Below, piece by piece: positions 1-6,456 of a DNA stretch of 16,412 nt; positions within the stretch are counted from its first letter, which is position 1, and the number at the start of each line of letters is the position of its first letter. The stretch covers positions 1 to 16,412 of the forward strand of contig CAIPNN010000107.1 in NCBI GenBank assembly GCA_903866425.1. The letters are read 5' to 3'. The notes below the pieces were generated by a model. It worked only from the letters and a program-made list of their open reading frames with translations. It did not search any database and was not told where the DNA came from. The position numbers and the translations under genes are program-made. This DNA comes from an uncultured Actinomycetes bacterium (lineage in GTDB: Bacteria > Actinomycetota > Thermoleophilia > Miltoncostaeales > Miltoncostaeaceae).

Positions 1-373
1 CGAGGATGCGGGCGGCGACGCCCTCGTTCTCCCGCACGAGGCCGAGCAGGATGTGCTCGGTGCCGATGTAGTTGTGGCCGAGCGACAGCGCCTCGCGCAG
101 GGCGAGCTCAAGCACCTTCTTGGCGCGCGGCGTGAATGGGATCTGGCCGGAGGTGACCTCTTCGCCCGATCCGACGATGCGGATGACCTGGGCGCGCACC
201 TCTTCAACCGTGATCTCAAGACCCTCGAGCACACGGGCGGCGAGGCCCTCCTCTTCACGCAGCAGGCCGAGCAGGATGTGCTCGGTGCCGATGTAGTTGT
301 GCTTGAGCGTGCGGGCCTCTTCCTGGGCCAGCACGACGACTTGACGGGCGCGCTCGGTGAAGCGTTCGAACAT
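1..373 (-). CDS. clpC: ATP-dependent Clp protease ATPase subunit ClpC, N-terminal fragment
   Basis: Only the first 124 codons are present; the gene runs off the left edge of the window. ClpC is the AAA+ unfoldase that feeds substrates to ClpP in the cytoplasm. The visible part is the Clp_N domain, starting MFERFTERARQVVVLAQEEA and containing the two typical half-repeats, each with HNYIGTEHILLGL (about residues 25-37 and 100-112). The start is ATG at 371-373. A strong AGGAGG (complement of 384-389) lies 10 bases upstream, inside the end of the preceding small ORF, whose stop is 5 bases before the start; translational coupling is therefore likely. The AAA modules cannot be seen, so ClpC is preferred over ClpA or ClpB from the sequence of this domain and from the lysS-clpC neighbourhood. 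Confidence 0.95.
   Translation of the reverse strand, partial: MFERFTERARQVVVLAQEEARTLKHNYIGTEHILLGLLREEEGLAARVLEGLEITVEEVRAQVIRIVGSGEEVTSGQIPFTPRAKKVLELALREALSLGHNYIGTEHILLGLVRENEGVAARIL
39..301 (-). repeat. 38-bp perfect direct repeat inside the Clp_N coding region
   Basis: Positions 39-76 and 264-301 are identical over 38 bases and lie 225 bases (75 codons) apart in the same frame. Both encode the HNYIGTEHILLGL element of the two Clp_N half-repeats. The protein duplication is a known feature of the family; exact DNA identity including third positions is the unusual part. Confidence 0.9.
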
Positions 374-378
374 CGGTC

Positions 379-615
379 CTAATCCTCCTGGTGGGTCCCC
401 TCGGGACCCGTGGCGGCGGATGCAATTGACGATGACCGTACCACCGGCACCGTGTCATCAATGGGGGGATCGGTCGTTCGCTGTTCCGGGCTTACGCACT
501 GCTGCGGAGCCCCCTCACAGCAGGTTTCCACCTTGCGGTGGCACCGATCGCACCAGAGACCGTTGTGCCTCCAGATAAGCGCGGCGTCGCACGCCGGACA
601 TGCACCCATTTCCAT
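379..615 (-). CDS. Small zinc-ribbon protein coupled to clpC (unassigned family)
   Basis: A 78-residue ORF with CPAC (residues 6-9) and CDRC (22-25) separated by 12 residues, a probable one-zinc ribbon, then CC (32-33), one more Cys (40) and an acidic, low-complexity tail. I do not recognise the family. I chose ATG at 613-615 because a -10-like GATAAT ends exactly six bases upstream and there is no ribosome binding site, which suggests a leaderless mRNA. A longer reading from GTG at 664-666 would cross a hairpin. The stop TAG lies 5 bases before clpC and the clpC ribosome binding site is within the ORF's end. Third-position GC is visibly lower than in neighbouring genes, so the tail may be weakly constrained. 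Its place before clpC recalls the zinc protein McsA of Firmicutes, but no UVR domain is present and homology is not shown. Confidence 0.55.
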   Translation of the reverse strand: MEMGACPACDAALIWRHNGLWCDRCHRKVETCCEGAPQQCVSPEQRTTDPPIDDTVPVVRSSSIASAATGPEGTHQED

Positions 616-621
616 CTGGGA

Positions 622-630
622 ATTATCGCA
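622..630 (-). promoter_or_regulatory. Extended -10 promoter of the zinc-ribbon/clpC unit
   Basis: Read on the minus strand this is TGC followed by GATAAT, an extended -10 element. Six bases (TCCCAG) separate it from ATG at 615, so transcription would begin at or next to the start codon. No good -35 hexamer is seen, which fits an extended -10 promoter. Confidence 0.5.
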
Positions 631-642
631 CGCGTGTTCGGA

Positions 643-662
643 CCACCCCGCGAACGGGGTGG
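643..662 (-). terminator. Hairpin between bS18 gene and zinc-ribbon gene (second of two)
   Basis: A perfect 8-bp stem (CCACCCCG with CGGGGTGG) closed by a 4-base loop, TTCG on the minus strand. No U-tract follows, as is common in GC-rich actinobacteria. It lies 58 bases past the bS18 stop and just before the zinc-ribbon promoter, so it probably ends the upstream transcript. Confidence 0.5.
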
Positions 663-693
663 CCACTGAACAGCGATATGGGCACGCGGGGTG

Positions 694-710
694 GCGTCCG
701 GTACGGACGC
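694..710 (-). terminator. Hairpin 10 bases after the bS18 stop codon (first of two)
   Basis: A perfect 7-bp inverted repeat, GCGTCCG and CGGACGC, around a 3-base loop, starting 10 bases after the TAA of the bS18 gene. There is no U-tract. Together with the hairpin at 643-662 it makes a tandem terminator-like region. Confidence 0.45.
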
Positions 711-719
711 GCCCGAGGA

Positions 720-1184
720 TTACTCCTCGTCGCCCTCCGCGGCGTCAGCGGCACCAACGGCCACCGGCTCCTCGATGATCTCGATCGTGTCGATCTCGAC
801 GATCTCGGTCTCACCATCAACACCCTCGACCTCGATGAGCTCCTCGGTGAGGATGATCTCCTCATCCACCGGAGCGCCACCCTCGGTCACCTGAATCGGG
901 TTCGCGGCGCGGTGCGCCTTGACCGAACGATCCTGGTCGGGGTACGGCAGCAGGCCCATGGTGCGGGCGCGCTTCACGGCCTGGGCCAGCTGCGTCTGCT
1001 GCCGGCGCGAGAGCCCGGTGATGCGACGCGAACGAAGCTTGCCGCGCTCAGAGAGGAAGCGACGGAGCGACGGGAAGTTCTTCCAGTCGAGCTCCTCTGC
1101 AGAAAGAAGGGGACGACGCTTGCGCGGGGCAGGCGCCCCGCCCTTCTTCTTCTTGATGCGCCCGCTTCCGCGCGGCTTCGCCAT
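720..1184 (-). CDS. rpsR: 30S ribosomal protein bS18, cysteine-free, with a long acidic C-terminal extension
   Basis: The protein is 154 residues. Residues 28-82 carry the bS18 core (LRRFLSERGKLRSRRITGL at 40-58, then QLAQAVKRARTMGLLPY). bS18 binds the small-subunit platform next to bS6. The basic N-terminus has KKKK at 11-14. No cysteine is present, so this is the zinc-independent form. After residue 87 comes a tail of about 67 residues rich in Glu, Asp and Ile, far beyond the usual 75-90-residue family length. The start ATG (1182-1184) has an AGAGG site (1189-1193) four bases upstream; a longer ORF starts upstream but has no family similarity. The gene is not beside rpsF, ssb or rplI as usual, so it may be a second paralogue. 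It has its own likely promoter in the 97-base gap after lysS. Confidence 0.85.
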   Translation of the reverse strand: MAKPRGSGRIKKKKGGAPAPRKRRPLLSAEELDWKNFPSLRRFLSERGKLRSRRITGLSRRQQTQLAQAVKRARTMGLLPYPDQDRSVKAHRAANPIQVTEGGAPVDEEIILTEELIEVEGVDGETEIVEIDTIEIIEEPVAVGAADAAEGDEE

Positions 1185-1224
1185 GTGACCTCTCGATTTC
1201 GTGTGCTGCTGAGAACGGCGGGGG

Positions 1225-1253
1225 AAATTACTCCCGGCGTGGCACGGGCGCAA
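1225..1253 (-). promoter_or_regulatory. Promoter of the bS18 gene
   Basis: On the minus strand TTGCGC (complement of 1248-1253) is followed after 17 bases by TAATTT (complement of 1225-1230). The start codon lies 40 bases past the -10, which leaves room for a leader with the AGAGG ribosome binding site. The same -35 hexamer appears before greA. Confidence 0.45.
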
Positions 1254-1277
1254 GGCGCACCGTCGCCATTCTCCTGA

Positions 1278-2792
1278 TTAGTTGCGCATTGCAGGGAAAA
1301 GGATGACCTCACGGATCGAATGGCGGTCCGTGAGCAGCATCACCAGGCGATCGATGCCCAGTCCGAGCCCTCCTGTGGGCGGCATGCCGTGCTCAAGCGC
1401 GATGAGGAAATCCTCGTCTGCGGGCTGCGCCTCGTCGTCGCCTGCGGCCCGATCGGCCTGCAGCATCGCAAACCGCTCGCGCTGGTCGTCGGGGTCGTTG
1501 AGCTCAGAGAATGCGTTGGCAATCTCCATGCCACCGCAGAACGCCTCGAAGCGCTCCACCAGCCGTGGGTCGTCCTCGCGGCGCTTGGCGAACGGCGACA
1601 ACTCGAGCGGATAGTCCATGAGGATGGTGGGCTGGATGAGCGTGGGCTCGAGCGACTGGCTGAGGATGCCATCCACCAGCTTGGGCCACGGGGCATTGTC
1701 GGGCGCGTCGAGGCCTGCGGCACGCATTGCCGTGCGCAGCGACTCGGCGTCGGGGTGCGCCATCACGTTGATGCCGCTGGTCTCCTCGAGGGCGTCGACC
1801 AGGCGCACGCGACGCCACGGTGCGGTGAAGTCGATCTCGCCATCTTTCCAGGGGACCTTCGTGCCACCCGTGGCCTCGATGGCCGCTGACGACACCATCT
1901 CCTCGAGCATGGCCGCCACATCGTCGTAGTCGGCGTAGGCCTCATAGGTCTCGAGCATCGTGAACTCGGGGTTGTGCTTGAACGACACGCCCTCGTTGCG
2001 GAAGTCCTTGCCGATCTCGTACACCTTCTCGAGGCCGCCCACGATGCAGCGCTTGAGGTACAGCTCAGTGGCGATGCGCAGGAAGAGGTCGCGGTCGAGT
2101 TCGTTGTGATGCGTCACGAACGGCCGCGCGGCGGCACCGCCGTAGATGGGCTGCAGCGCGGGCGTCTCCACCTCGATGAAGCCGCGCGAGTCGAGGAATC
2201 GCCGCACGCCGGCGATGGCGCGGGCGCGCATCATGAACTGCTCGCGCACGTCCTCAGCGGCCATCAGGTCGAGGTAGCGCTGCCGGTAGCGCGTCTCCGG
2301 ATCGGTGAGGCCCGCGTGGCGGTCGGGTGGCGGGCGCAGCGACTTGGCCAGCATGTGCACCGAGTCGGCAGCCACCGATACCTCGCCGCGGCGCGTACGC
2401 ACCACGGTCCCGCGGATGCCGACGATGTCGCCGAGGTGCGCGCCGGCCAGCACTCCGAGGCCCTGCTCGCCCAGACGGTCGAGCGTGGCCCACACCTGCA
2501 TGGTGCCGCTGCGGTCCTCCACGTCGGCGAACACGGTCTTCCCCTGACCGCGGCGGGCCACCAGGCGACCGGCGACGGCCACCTGGCCCTCGGCCTCATC
2601 ACCCGGCTCGAGCGACTCGCCGTGGGCACGCGCATCCGCCACGGGGATGCGCCCCGTGAACCGCGCTGGATACGGGTCGATTCCCTGCTCGCGCAACTCG
2701 GCCGCGCGCTGGCGGCGATCGGCGATCAGGCGCTCAATACCGCCATCGGCGTCCTCGGGCGCCCCGCCCGGGACGTCGGGGGAGGTGCTCAG
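1278..2792 (-). CDS. lysS: Lysyl-tRNA synthetase, class II (probable CTG start)
   Basis: Charges tRNA-Lys. An N-terminal OB-fold anticodon-binding domain (about residues 60-150) precedes the class II core. Motif 1 lies near FIEVETPALQ (about 204-213), motif 2 is YEIGKDFRNEGVSFKHNPEF (about 258-277), and motif 3 is GLGLGIDRLVML (about 475-486). No ATG or GTG is found in frame near the N-terminus. The first conventional candidate, TTG at 2694-2696, would remove the conserved helix before REQGIDPYP. CTG at 2790-2792 gives 504 residues, close to the usual 490-510, a hydrophilic start (STSPDVPGG) and a CTGA overlap with the greA stop, matching the NTGA overlaps of other pairs in this cluster; a GAGG lies 7 bases upstream. 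Identity is certain; the start is inferred. Confidence 0.95.
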   Translation of the reverse strand: MSTSPDVPGGAPEDADGGIERLIADRRQRAAELREQGIDPYPARFTGRIPVADARAHGESLEPGDEAEGQVAVAGRLVARRGQGKTVFADVEDRSGTMQVWATLDRLGEQGLGVLAGAHLGDIVGIRGTVVRTRRGEVSVAADSVHMLAKSLRPPPDRHAGLTDPETRYRQRYLDLMAAEDVREQFMMRARAIAGVRRFLDSRGFIEVETPALQPIYGGAAARPFVTHHNELDRDLFLRIATELYLKRCIVGGLEKVYEIGKDFRNEGVSFKHNPEFTMLETYEAYADYDDVAAMLEEMVSSAAIEATGGTKVPWKDGEIDFTAPWRRVRLVDALEETSGINVMAHPDAESLRTAMRAAGLDAPDNAPWPKLVDGILSQSLEPTLIQPTILMDYPLELSPFAKRREDDPRLVERFEAFCGGMEIANAFSELNDPDDQRERFAMLQADRAAGDDEAQPADEDFLIALEHGMPPTGGLGLGIDRLVMLLTDRHSIREVILFPAMRN

Positions 2793-3268
2793 TCCTCCGC
2801 CTCGATCTTCACGACCTGGTACTCCACCTGGCCGCGCGGGGTGGCCACAGTGACCTTGTCGCCCTTCTTGCGACCCATCAGCGCCTTGCCGATGGGGCTC
2901 TCGTTCGACAGGCGGTCGTTGAGCGGGTCTGCCTCGGCAGACCCGACGAGGGCGAAGCTCTTGGTCTTCTTGTCGGTCGACGTGCGCACGGTCACCTTGG
3001 TGCCGATGCCCACCACGTCGGTCGACACGTCGGAAATGTCGACGATGCGGGCGTTGCGCAACTGGTGCTCAATCTGGATGATGCGCGACTCGACGTGCGC
3101 CTGCTCGTTCTTGGCGTCGTCGTACTCGGAGTTCTCGGAGATGTCCCCGAACTCACGTGCGGTCTTGATGCGATCGGCAACCTCGCGACGCTTGGTCGTC
3201 GTGAGGTACTCGATCTCGTCCTGGAGCTTGGCGTAGCCCTCTTCGGTGAGGATCACCTCGCGTTCCAC
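2789..3268 (-). CDS. greA: Transcription elongation factor GreA
   Basis: Rescues backtracked RNA polymerase by stimulating transcript cleavage through the secondary channel. The protein is 159 residues, normal for GreA. The N-terminal coiled coil spans about residues 1-75, with the acidic tip in FGDISENSEYDDAKNEQ (about 40-56). The FKBP-like C-terminal domain follows and includes SPIGKALMGRKKGD. The start is GTG at 3266-3268, with GGGAGG (complement of 3275-3280) six bases upstream; the longer ORF is not part of the family. Its stop overlaps the proposed lysS start by four bases, so the two are probably co-translated. A likely promoter lies in the 100-base gap after dusB. Confidence 0.95.
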   Translation of the reverse strand: MEREVILTEEGYAKLQDEIEYLTTTKRREVADRIKTAREFGDISENSEYDDAKNEQAHVESRIIQIEHQLRNARIVDISDVSTDVVGIGTKVTVRTSTDKKTKSFALVGSAEADPLNDRLSNESPIGKALMGRKKGDKVTVATPRGQVEYQVVKIEAED

Positions 3269-3310
3269 AAGCAGCCTCCCCTTGCGTCGTTGCCCTGAAA
3301 GCGGCCGCGG

Positions 3311-3340
3311 ACGATACCCGAGGCGGTCGGGGGCGCGCAA
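3311..3340 (-). promoter_or_regulatory. Promoter of greA-lysS
   Basis: On the minus strand TTGCGC (complement of 3335-3340) and TATCGT (complement of 3311-3316) are 18 bases apart. The -10 lies 42 bases before the greA GTG, leaving a short leader with a strong GGGAGG site. It sits in the only sizeable gap between dusB and greA. Confidence 0.45.
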
Positions 3341-3368
3341 TCCGTGTGTCGCGTGGCCCTGGAGCGCC

Positions 3369-4424
3369 TCACGCGGCGAGTGCTGCCGTTTCGCGCAGAC
3401 GTGCCAGCCGCAGCCGCACCTGTGCGAGATCGGGCTCCTCCATGAGGGCCTGCAACTCGTCGTCGGGCACGTCGCGCCCGGTGAGGTACCACGAGTGGAA
3501 CTTACGCAGGTAATGACACGAGCGATCGGCACCGAGCAGCCCCTCGATGCCGTCGCAGAAGGCCTCGAGTTCGGCGATGACCTCCGGGAGCGAGGGCCGC
3601 GGGTCGGGGCGCCCCTGTGCGATGGCACCGAACACCCATGGGTTGCCGAGCGCCGCCCGGCCGATCATCACCGCTGCCGCGCCCGTGCGTTCCAGCTCGG
3701 CCCGGGCCTGAACGGCATCGGCGATATCGCCACTGATGACCACCGGAATATCAACGGCCGACACCACCGCCGCGCTGATGGCGTGGTTGGCGGTACCCGA
3801 GTACTCCTCGGCGGCGGCACGTGGATGAATGGTGATCATCGCGGCGCCGGCGTCTTCAAAGCGGCGGGCCACCTCGGTCGGGTCCATGTCGCCGGGCGTC
3901 AGACCGCGGCGCATCTTCACCGTCACCGGGATGTCCACGGCATCAACCATGGCGCGCACCACGGCGGCACCCTTCTCGGGGTCGGCAAGCAGCGCGGCGC
4001 CGGCGCCCGTCTTCATGATCTTCGGAACCGGGCAGCCCATGTTGATGTCGACCATGTCGGCGCCGGCCTCCTGCACCGCCCGTGCCGCCTCGGCCATCAC
4101 GTCAGGGTCGCCCCCGAACACCTGAATACCCATGGGGTGCTCCCCGGGCACCACGTCGAGCATCTGGGTGGTGCGCCGGTTGCCGTGACGGATGCCGTGG
4201 GCAGCCACCATCTCCGACACCACAAGGCCCGCACCATGCTCACGGGACTGGCTCCGGAACACGCGGTTTCCGATGCCCGCAAGCGGCGCCTGCACCACGC
4301 GGTTGGGAATGACCACATCGCCCACGCGCCATTCGTCCGCAAGCGGCCACGGCCCGTCAAATGACTCAGGCGCCACCGGCTCACGCTGGCGCGCCGCCAC
4401 AAGGGCGCGCATGCGCTTCTTCAC
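3369..4424 (-). CDS. dusB: tRNA-dihydrouridine synthase, DusB-like
   Basis: An FMN enzyme that reduces uridine to dihydrouridine in tRNA. It has 351 residues. The TIM-barrel shows QAPLAGIGN (45-53), DINMGCPVPK (126-135) with catalytic Cys131, Lys170 in VTVKMRRG, His200 in TIHPRAAAEEYSG, SGDI (231-234) and the phosphate-binding IGRAALGNPW (254-263). The His segment differs from the common HGRTR form. The helical C-terminal part follows from about residue 270. The start is GTG at 4422-4424, overlapping the coaX stop as GTGA, with a GGAG nine bases upstream; an ATG four codons in (4410-4412) is an alternative. dusB beside lysS resembles the Bacillus order. Confidence 0.93.
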   Translation of the reverse strand: MKKRMRALVAARQREPVAPESFDGPWPLADEWRVGDVVIPNRVVQAPLAGIGNRVFRSQSREHGAGLVVSEMVAAHGIRHGNRRTTQMLDVVPGEHPMGIQVFGGDPDVMAEAARAVQEAGADMVDINMGCPVPKIMKTGAGAALLADPEKGAAVVRAMVDAVDIPVTVKMRRGLTPGDMDPTEVARRFEDAGAAMITIHPRAAAEEYSGTANHAISAAVVSAVDIPVVISGDIADAVQARAELERTGAAAVMIGRAALGNPWVFGAIAQGRPDPRPSLPEVIAELEAFCDGIEGLLGADRSCHYLRKFHSWYLTGRDVPDDELQALMEEPDLAQVRLRLARLRETAALAA

Positions 4425-5212
4425 CGGCGGCGACTCCGCGCCGGGGCACCCACGGTGCGCTCGTGAACGATGCGGAGCCCCTCGAGGGTGAGCATGGGCT
4501 CGTGCTCCTCGATGAGGACGGAGTGCGGGATGACCAGCGGGGCCAGGCCACCCGTGGCAACGACCACCGGCTGTGCACCCATTTCGCCGGAAATGCGGGC
4601 CACCATGCCGTCAACCATCGAGGCGGCGCCGAGCACCAGGCCCGACTGCATGCTCTCGACCGTATTGCGTCCGATGGCCGCAGGCGGCGATGCCAGCTCA
4701 ACACGCATGAGGCGCGCGGCGCGCTGCGACAGGGCATCGAGCCCGCTGTCGACGCCGGGGGCGATGACGCCACCGAGAAACTCCCCGTCGGCCGACACCG
4801 CGTCAATCGTGGTGGCCGTACCGAAGTCGACCACCACACACGGGCCACCGTGGCGTGCATGCGCGGCGACGGCGTTGGCAATGCGATCAGCACCGACCTC
4901 GTGGGGGTTGTCCACCAGCAGCGGCATGCCCGTGCGAACGCCAGGGCCCACCACCACGGCGGGGCGGTCGAGATAGCGATCGGCCAGTGCCTGATACGCC
5001 ACCGTGAGCTCGGGAACCACCGACGCCACCACCACGTCGTCCACCTCGGTGAGGCTTCCGCCGCGCAGTTCGAGAATGGTGTCGTGGCCCGCGGCCAGCT
5101 CGTCAACCGTCGTGCGGCGGATGGTCGACACGCGCCAGTCGTGCAGGAGCTGATCGCCCGAGAAGAGACCGGCGACAGTCTGCGAGTTGCCCACATCAAC
5201 GGCGAGCAGCAT
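4421..5212 (-). CDS. coaX: Type III pantothenate kinase CoaX
   Basis: Phosphorylates pantothenate, the first step of CoA synthesis. It is an ASKHA-fold enzyme of 263 residues. Visible motifs are DVGNSQT (6-12, phosphate binding), NPHEVGADR (102-110) with catalytic Asp109, VVDFGTATTID (127-137), GGVIAPG (147-153) and RNTVESMQSG (182-191). The start ATG (5210-5212) is two bases after the DUF2469 stop and has a GGGGGA eight bases upstream. The stop overlaps dusB. panC and panD, which sit beside coaX in mycobacteria, are absent here. Confidence 0.95.
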   Translation of the reverse strand: MLLAVDVGNSQTVAGLFSGDQLLHDWRVSTIRRTTVDELAAGHDTILELRGGSLTEVDDVVVASVVPELTVAYQALADRYLDRPAVVVGPGVRTGMPLLVDNPHEVGADRIANAVAAHARHGGPCVVVDFGTATTIDAVSADGEFLGGVIAPGVDSGLDALSQRAARLMRVELASPPAAIGRNTVESMQSGLVLGAASMVDGMVARISGEMGAQPVVVATGGLAPLVIPHSVLIEEHEPMLTLEGLRIVHERTVGAPARSRRR

Positions 5213-5214
5213 GG

Positions 5215-5547
5215 TCAGTCCCCCGCCATCGGCGCGTCGGGGTCGGGCGCGGCGTCGTCGTCGAGCCTGAGCACCTCGACCGTGATGTCCTGCGTGGTGT
5301 GCACTTCAACCCGCGGGATGATTCGCGTTGGGCGGTTCTTGTCCCACACCCACACGTCTTCCATCGTGATCTTGAAGAACGGGTAGTTGGCCTGTGGCTC
5401 AACCTGACGGTCAAGGTGGTTGCAGAGGTACGTGGCCTCCTGCGTGAGCACGCAGTAGCGGAACAGCGGGAACACGTCCGCGTATTCGCGCTTCAGCCGG
5501 AGTTCGAGCTCCGCGTCGTACTCGTCAAGTTCATCGGTGTGCGACAT
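5215..5547 (-). CDS. DUF2469 family protein
   Basis: A 110-residue protein of unknown function. It matches the actinobacterial DUF2469 pattern: an N-terminal run LDEYDAELELRLKREYADV, a central VLTQEATYLCN, then FKITMEDVWVWDKNRP and a final strand RVEVHTTQDITVEVL. It is predicted soluble, with an acidic tail and no signal peptide. ATG at 5545-5547 was chosen because family similarity begins there; the long upstream ORF is a shadow of folK. A TATGAT hexamer overlapping the folK stop lies nine bases before the ATG, so a very short leader and independent transcription are possible. The family assignment is from recognition of the pattern, not a search. Confidence 0.75.
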   Translation of the reverse strand: MSHTDELDEYDAELELRLKREYADVFPLFRYCVLTQEATYLCNHLDRQVEPQANYPFFKITMEDVWVWDKNRPTRIIPRVEVHTTQDITVEVLRLDDDAAPDPDAPMAGD

Positions 5548-5556
5548 GGGCGCGGG

Positions 5557-5562
5557 ATCATA
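5557..5562 (-). promoter_or_regulatory. Candidate -10 element for the DUF2469 gene
   Basis: TATGAT on the minus strand, overlapping the folK stop codon and nine bases before the DUF2469 ATG. The leader would be only about two or three bases. No ribosome binding site is seen in the gap. Confidence 0.35.
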
Positions 5563-6088
5563 GACCGGGTGCGGCTGAGCGCGGCGGCACCAGTGGATAG
5601 TCGGTACGCGACACGGGCTGATCGGCGGCGGGGATCGCCTCGGCACGTGCGGCAACGGAGGTGCCGTCGGGCAACGTGAGCGCCGGGTCCACATCGAGCA
5701 GTGGCACCAGCACGAATCGGCGCTCGGCCAGACGCAGGTGCGGGATGACCAGGTGGGGGTCATCCGCCTCAAAGGCCCCGCCATCCCACAGCAACAGGTC
5801 GATATCGATGGGACGGGGTCCGTACCGGAGGCCGTCGAGATCACGGCCCGCGGCGCGCTCAACGCGCTTGGCCACCGCAAGCACGGCGGACGGATCGAGG
5901 TCACTCTCGGCAATGGCGACGGCATTCAGAAACGGGGGCTGGTCCTCCACGTCCTGCGGTGCGGTCTCGTACACCGCGCTCACCACCTGCACAGCCACAC
6001 CCTCGTGGGCCAGCGCATCCACGGCGTGCTGGAGCGCCTCGGCCCGGTCGCCGAGGTTCGACCCCAGACACAGCCAGTAGCGGCTCAT
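5558..6088 (-). CDS. folK: 2-amino-4-hydroxy-6-hydroxymethyldihydropteridine pyrophosphokinase (HPPK)
   Basis: Transfers pyrophosphate from ATP to the pterin alcohol, the step before dihydropteroate synthase in folate synthesis. It has 176 residues. Motifs are LGSNLGDR (8-15), QPPFLN (50-55), YGPRPIDIDLLL (89-100) with Asp95 and Asp97 as magnesium ligands, and IPHLRLAERRFVLVPL (115-130). About 25 residues at the C-terminus are low in conservation. The ATG (6086-6088) overlaps the folB stop as ATGA, so the genes are translationally coupled. Confidence 0.97.
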   Translation of the reverse strand: MSRYWLCLGSNLGDRAEALQHAVDALAHEGVAVQVVSAVYETAPQDVEDQPPFLNAVAIAESDLDPSAVLAVAKRVERAAGRDLDGLRYGPRPIDIDLLLWDGGAFEADDPHLVIPHLRLAERRFVLVPLLDVDPALTLPDGTSVAARAEAIPAADQPVSRTDYPLVPPRSAAPGL

Positions 6089-6456
6089 GCCGGGCTGCGC
6101 TCCACGCGCAGCGTCACCGCGACCTCATCGAACACATGGGCCACCGGCGCCTCCGGCTTGTGCACGGTGACGGTGACGGCCTCGACAAGTGGCTCCTCAA
6201 GTACGCGATCGGAAATGAGGCGCGCGAGGCGCTCGATGAGATCAACAGGGGGCCCGGCGACGATGGCGGCCACGTCATCGGACACCGCGCCGTAGTCGAC
6301 GGTGTCGTTCAGATCGTCACTGGTGCATGACGTGAGGTCCGACACCTCCATCGCCACATCGATGATGAAGGGCTGGCCATTCTCACGCTCCTCGGGCAGC
6401 ACACCATGGTTGCCCCGCACTTCGAGCCCGCGGATATGAATGGTCATGCTGCTCAC
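6085..6456 (-). CDS. folB: Dihydroneopterin aldolase
   Basis: Cleaves dihydroneopterin to the pterin alcohol used by FolK. It has 123 residues. It shows GNHGVLPEE (15-23), NDTVDYG (50-56) with the conserved Tyr55, the substrate-anchoring Glu75 in VDLIERLA, and catalytic Lys100 in VTVHKPEAP. The start is GTG at 6454-6456, overlapping the folP stop as GTGA and preceded at six bases by AGGGGG; ATG three codons in (6445-6447) is an alternative. folE, often in this cluster, is not present. Confidence 0.95.
   Translation of the reverse strand: MSSMTIHIRGLEVRGNHGVLPEERENGQPFIIDVAMEVSDLTSCTSDDLNDTVDYGAVSDDVAAIVAGPPVDLIERLARLISDRVLEEPLVEAVTVTVHKPEAPVAHVFDEVAVTLRVERSPA

Noticed and set aside
616..666. 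GTG at 664-666 as start of the zinc-ribbon protein
   Set aside because: It would translate through the 643-662 hairpin and the extended -10, and has no ribosome binding site.
790..850. Repeated GATCTCGA-like units on the plus strand as a regulatory repeat
   Set aside because: They are explained by codons for the Glu/Ile/Asp-rich tail of the bS18 protein.
1220..1233. GGGA-TCCC inverted repeat in the lysS-bS18 gap as a terminator
   Set aside because: Only four base pairs, and it covers the better-supported -10 of the bS18 promoter.
1974..3236. 420-residue plus-strand ORF opposite lysS and greA
   Set aside because: Shadow of two clear conserved genes; no motif or start signal.
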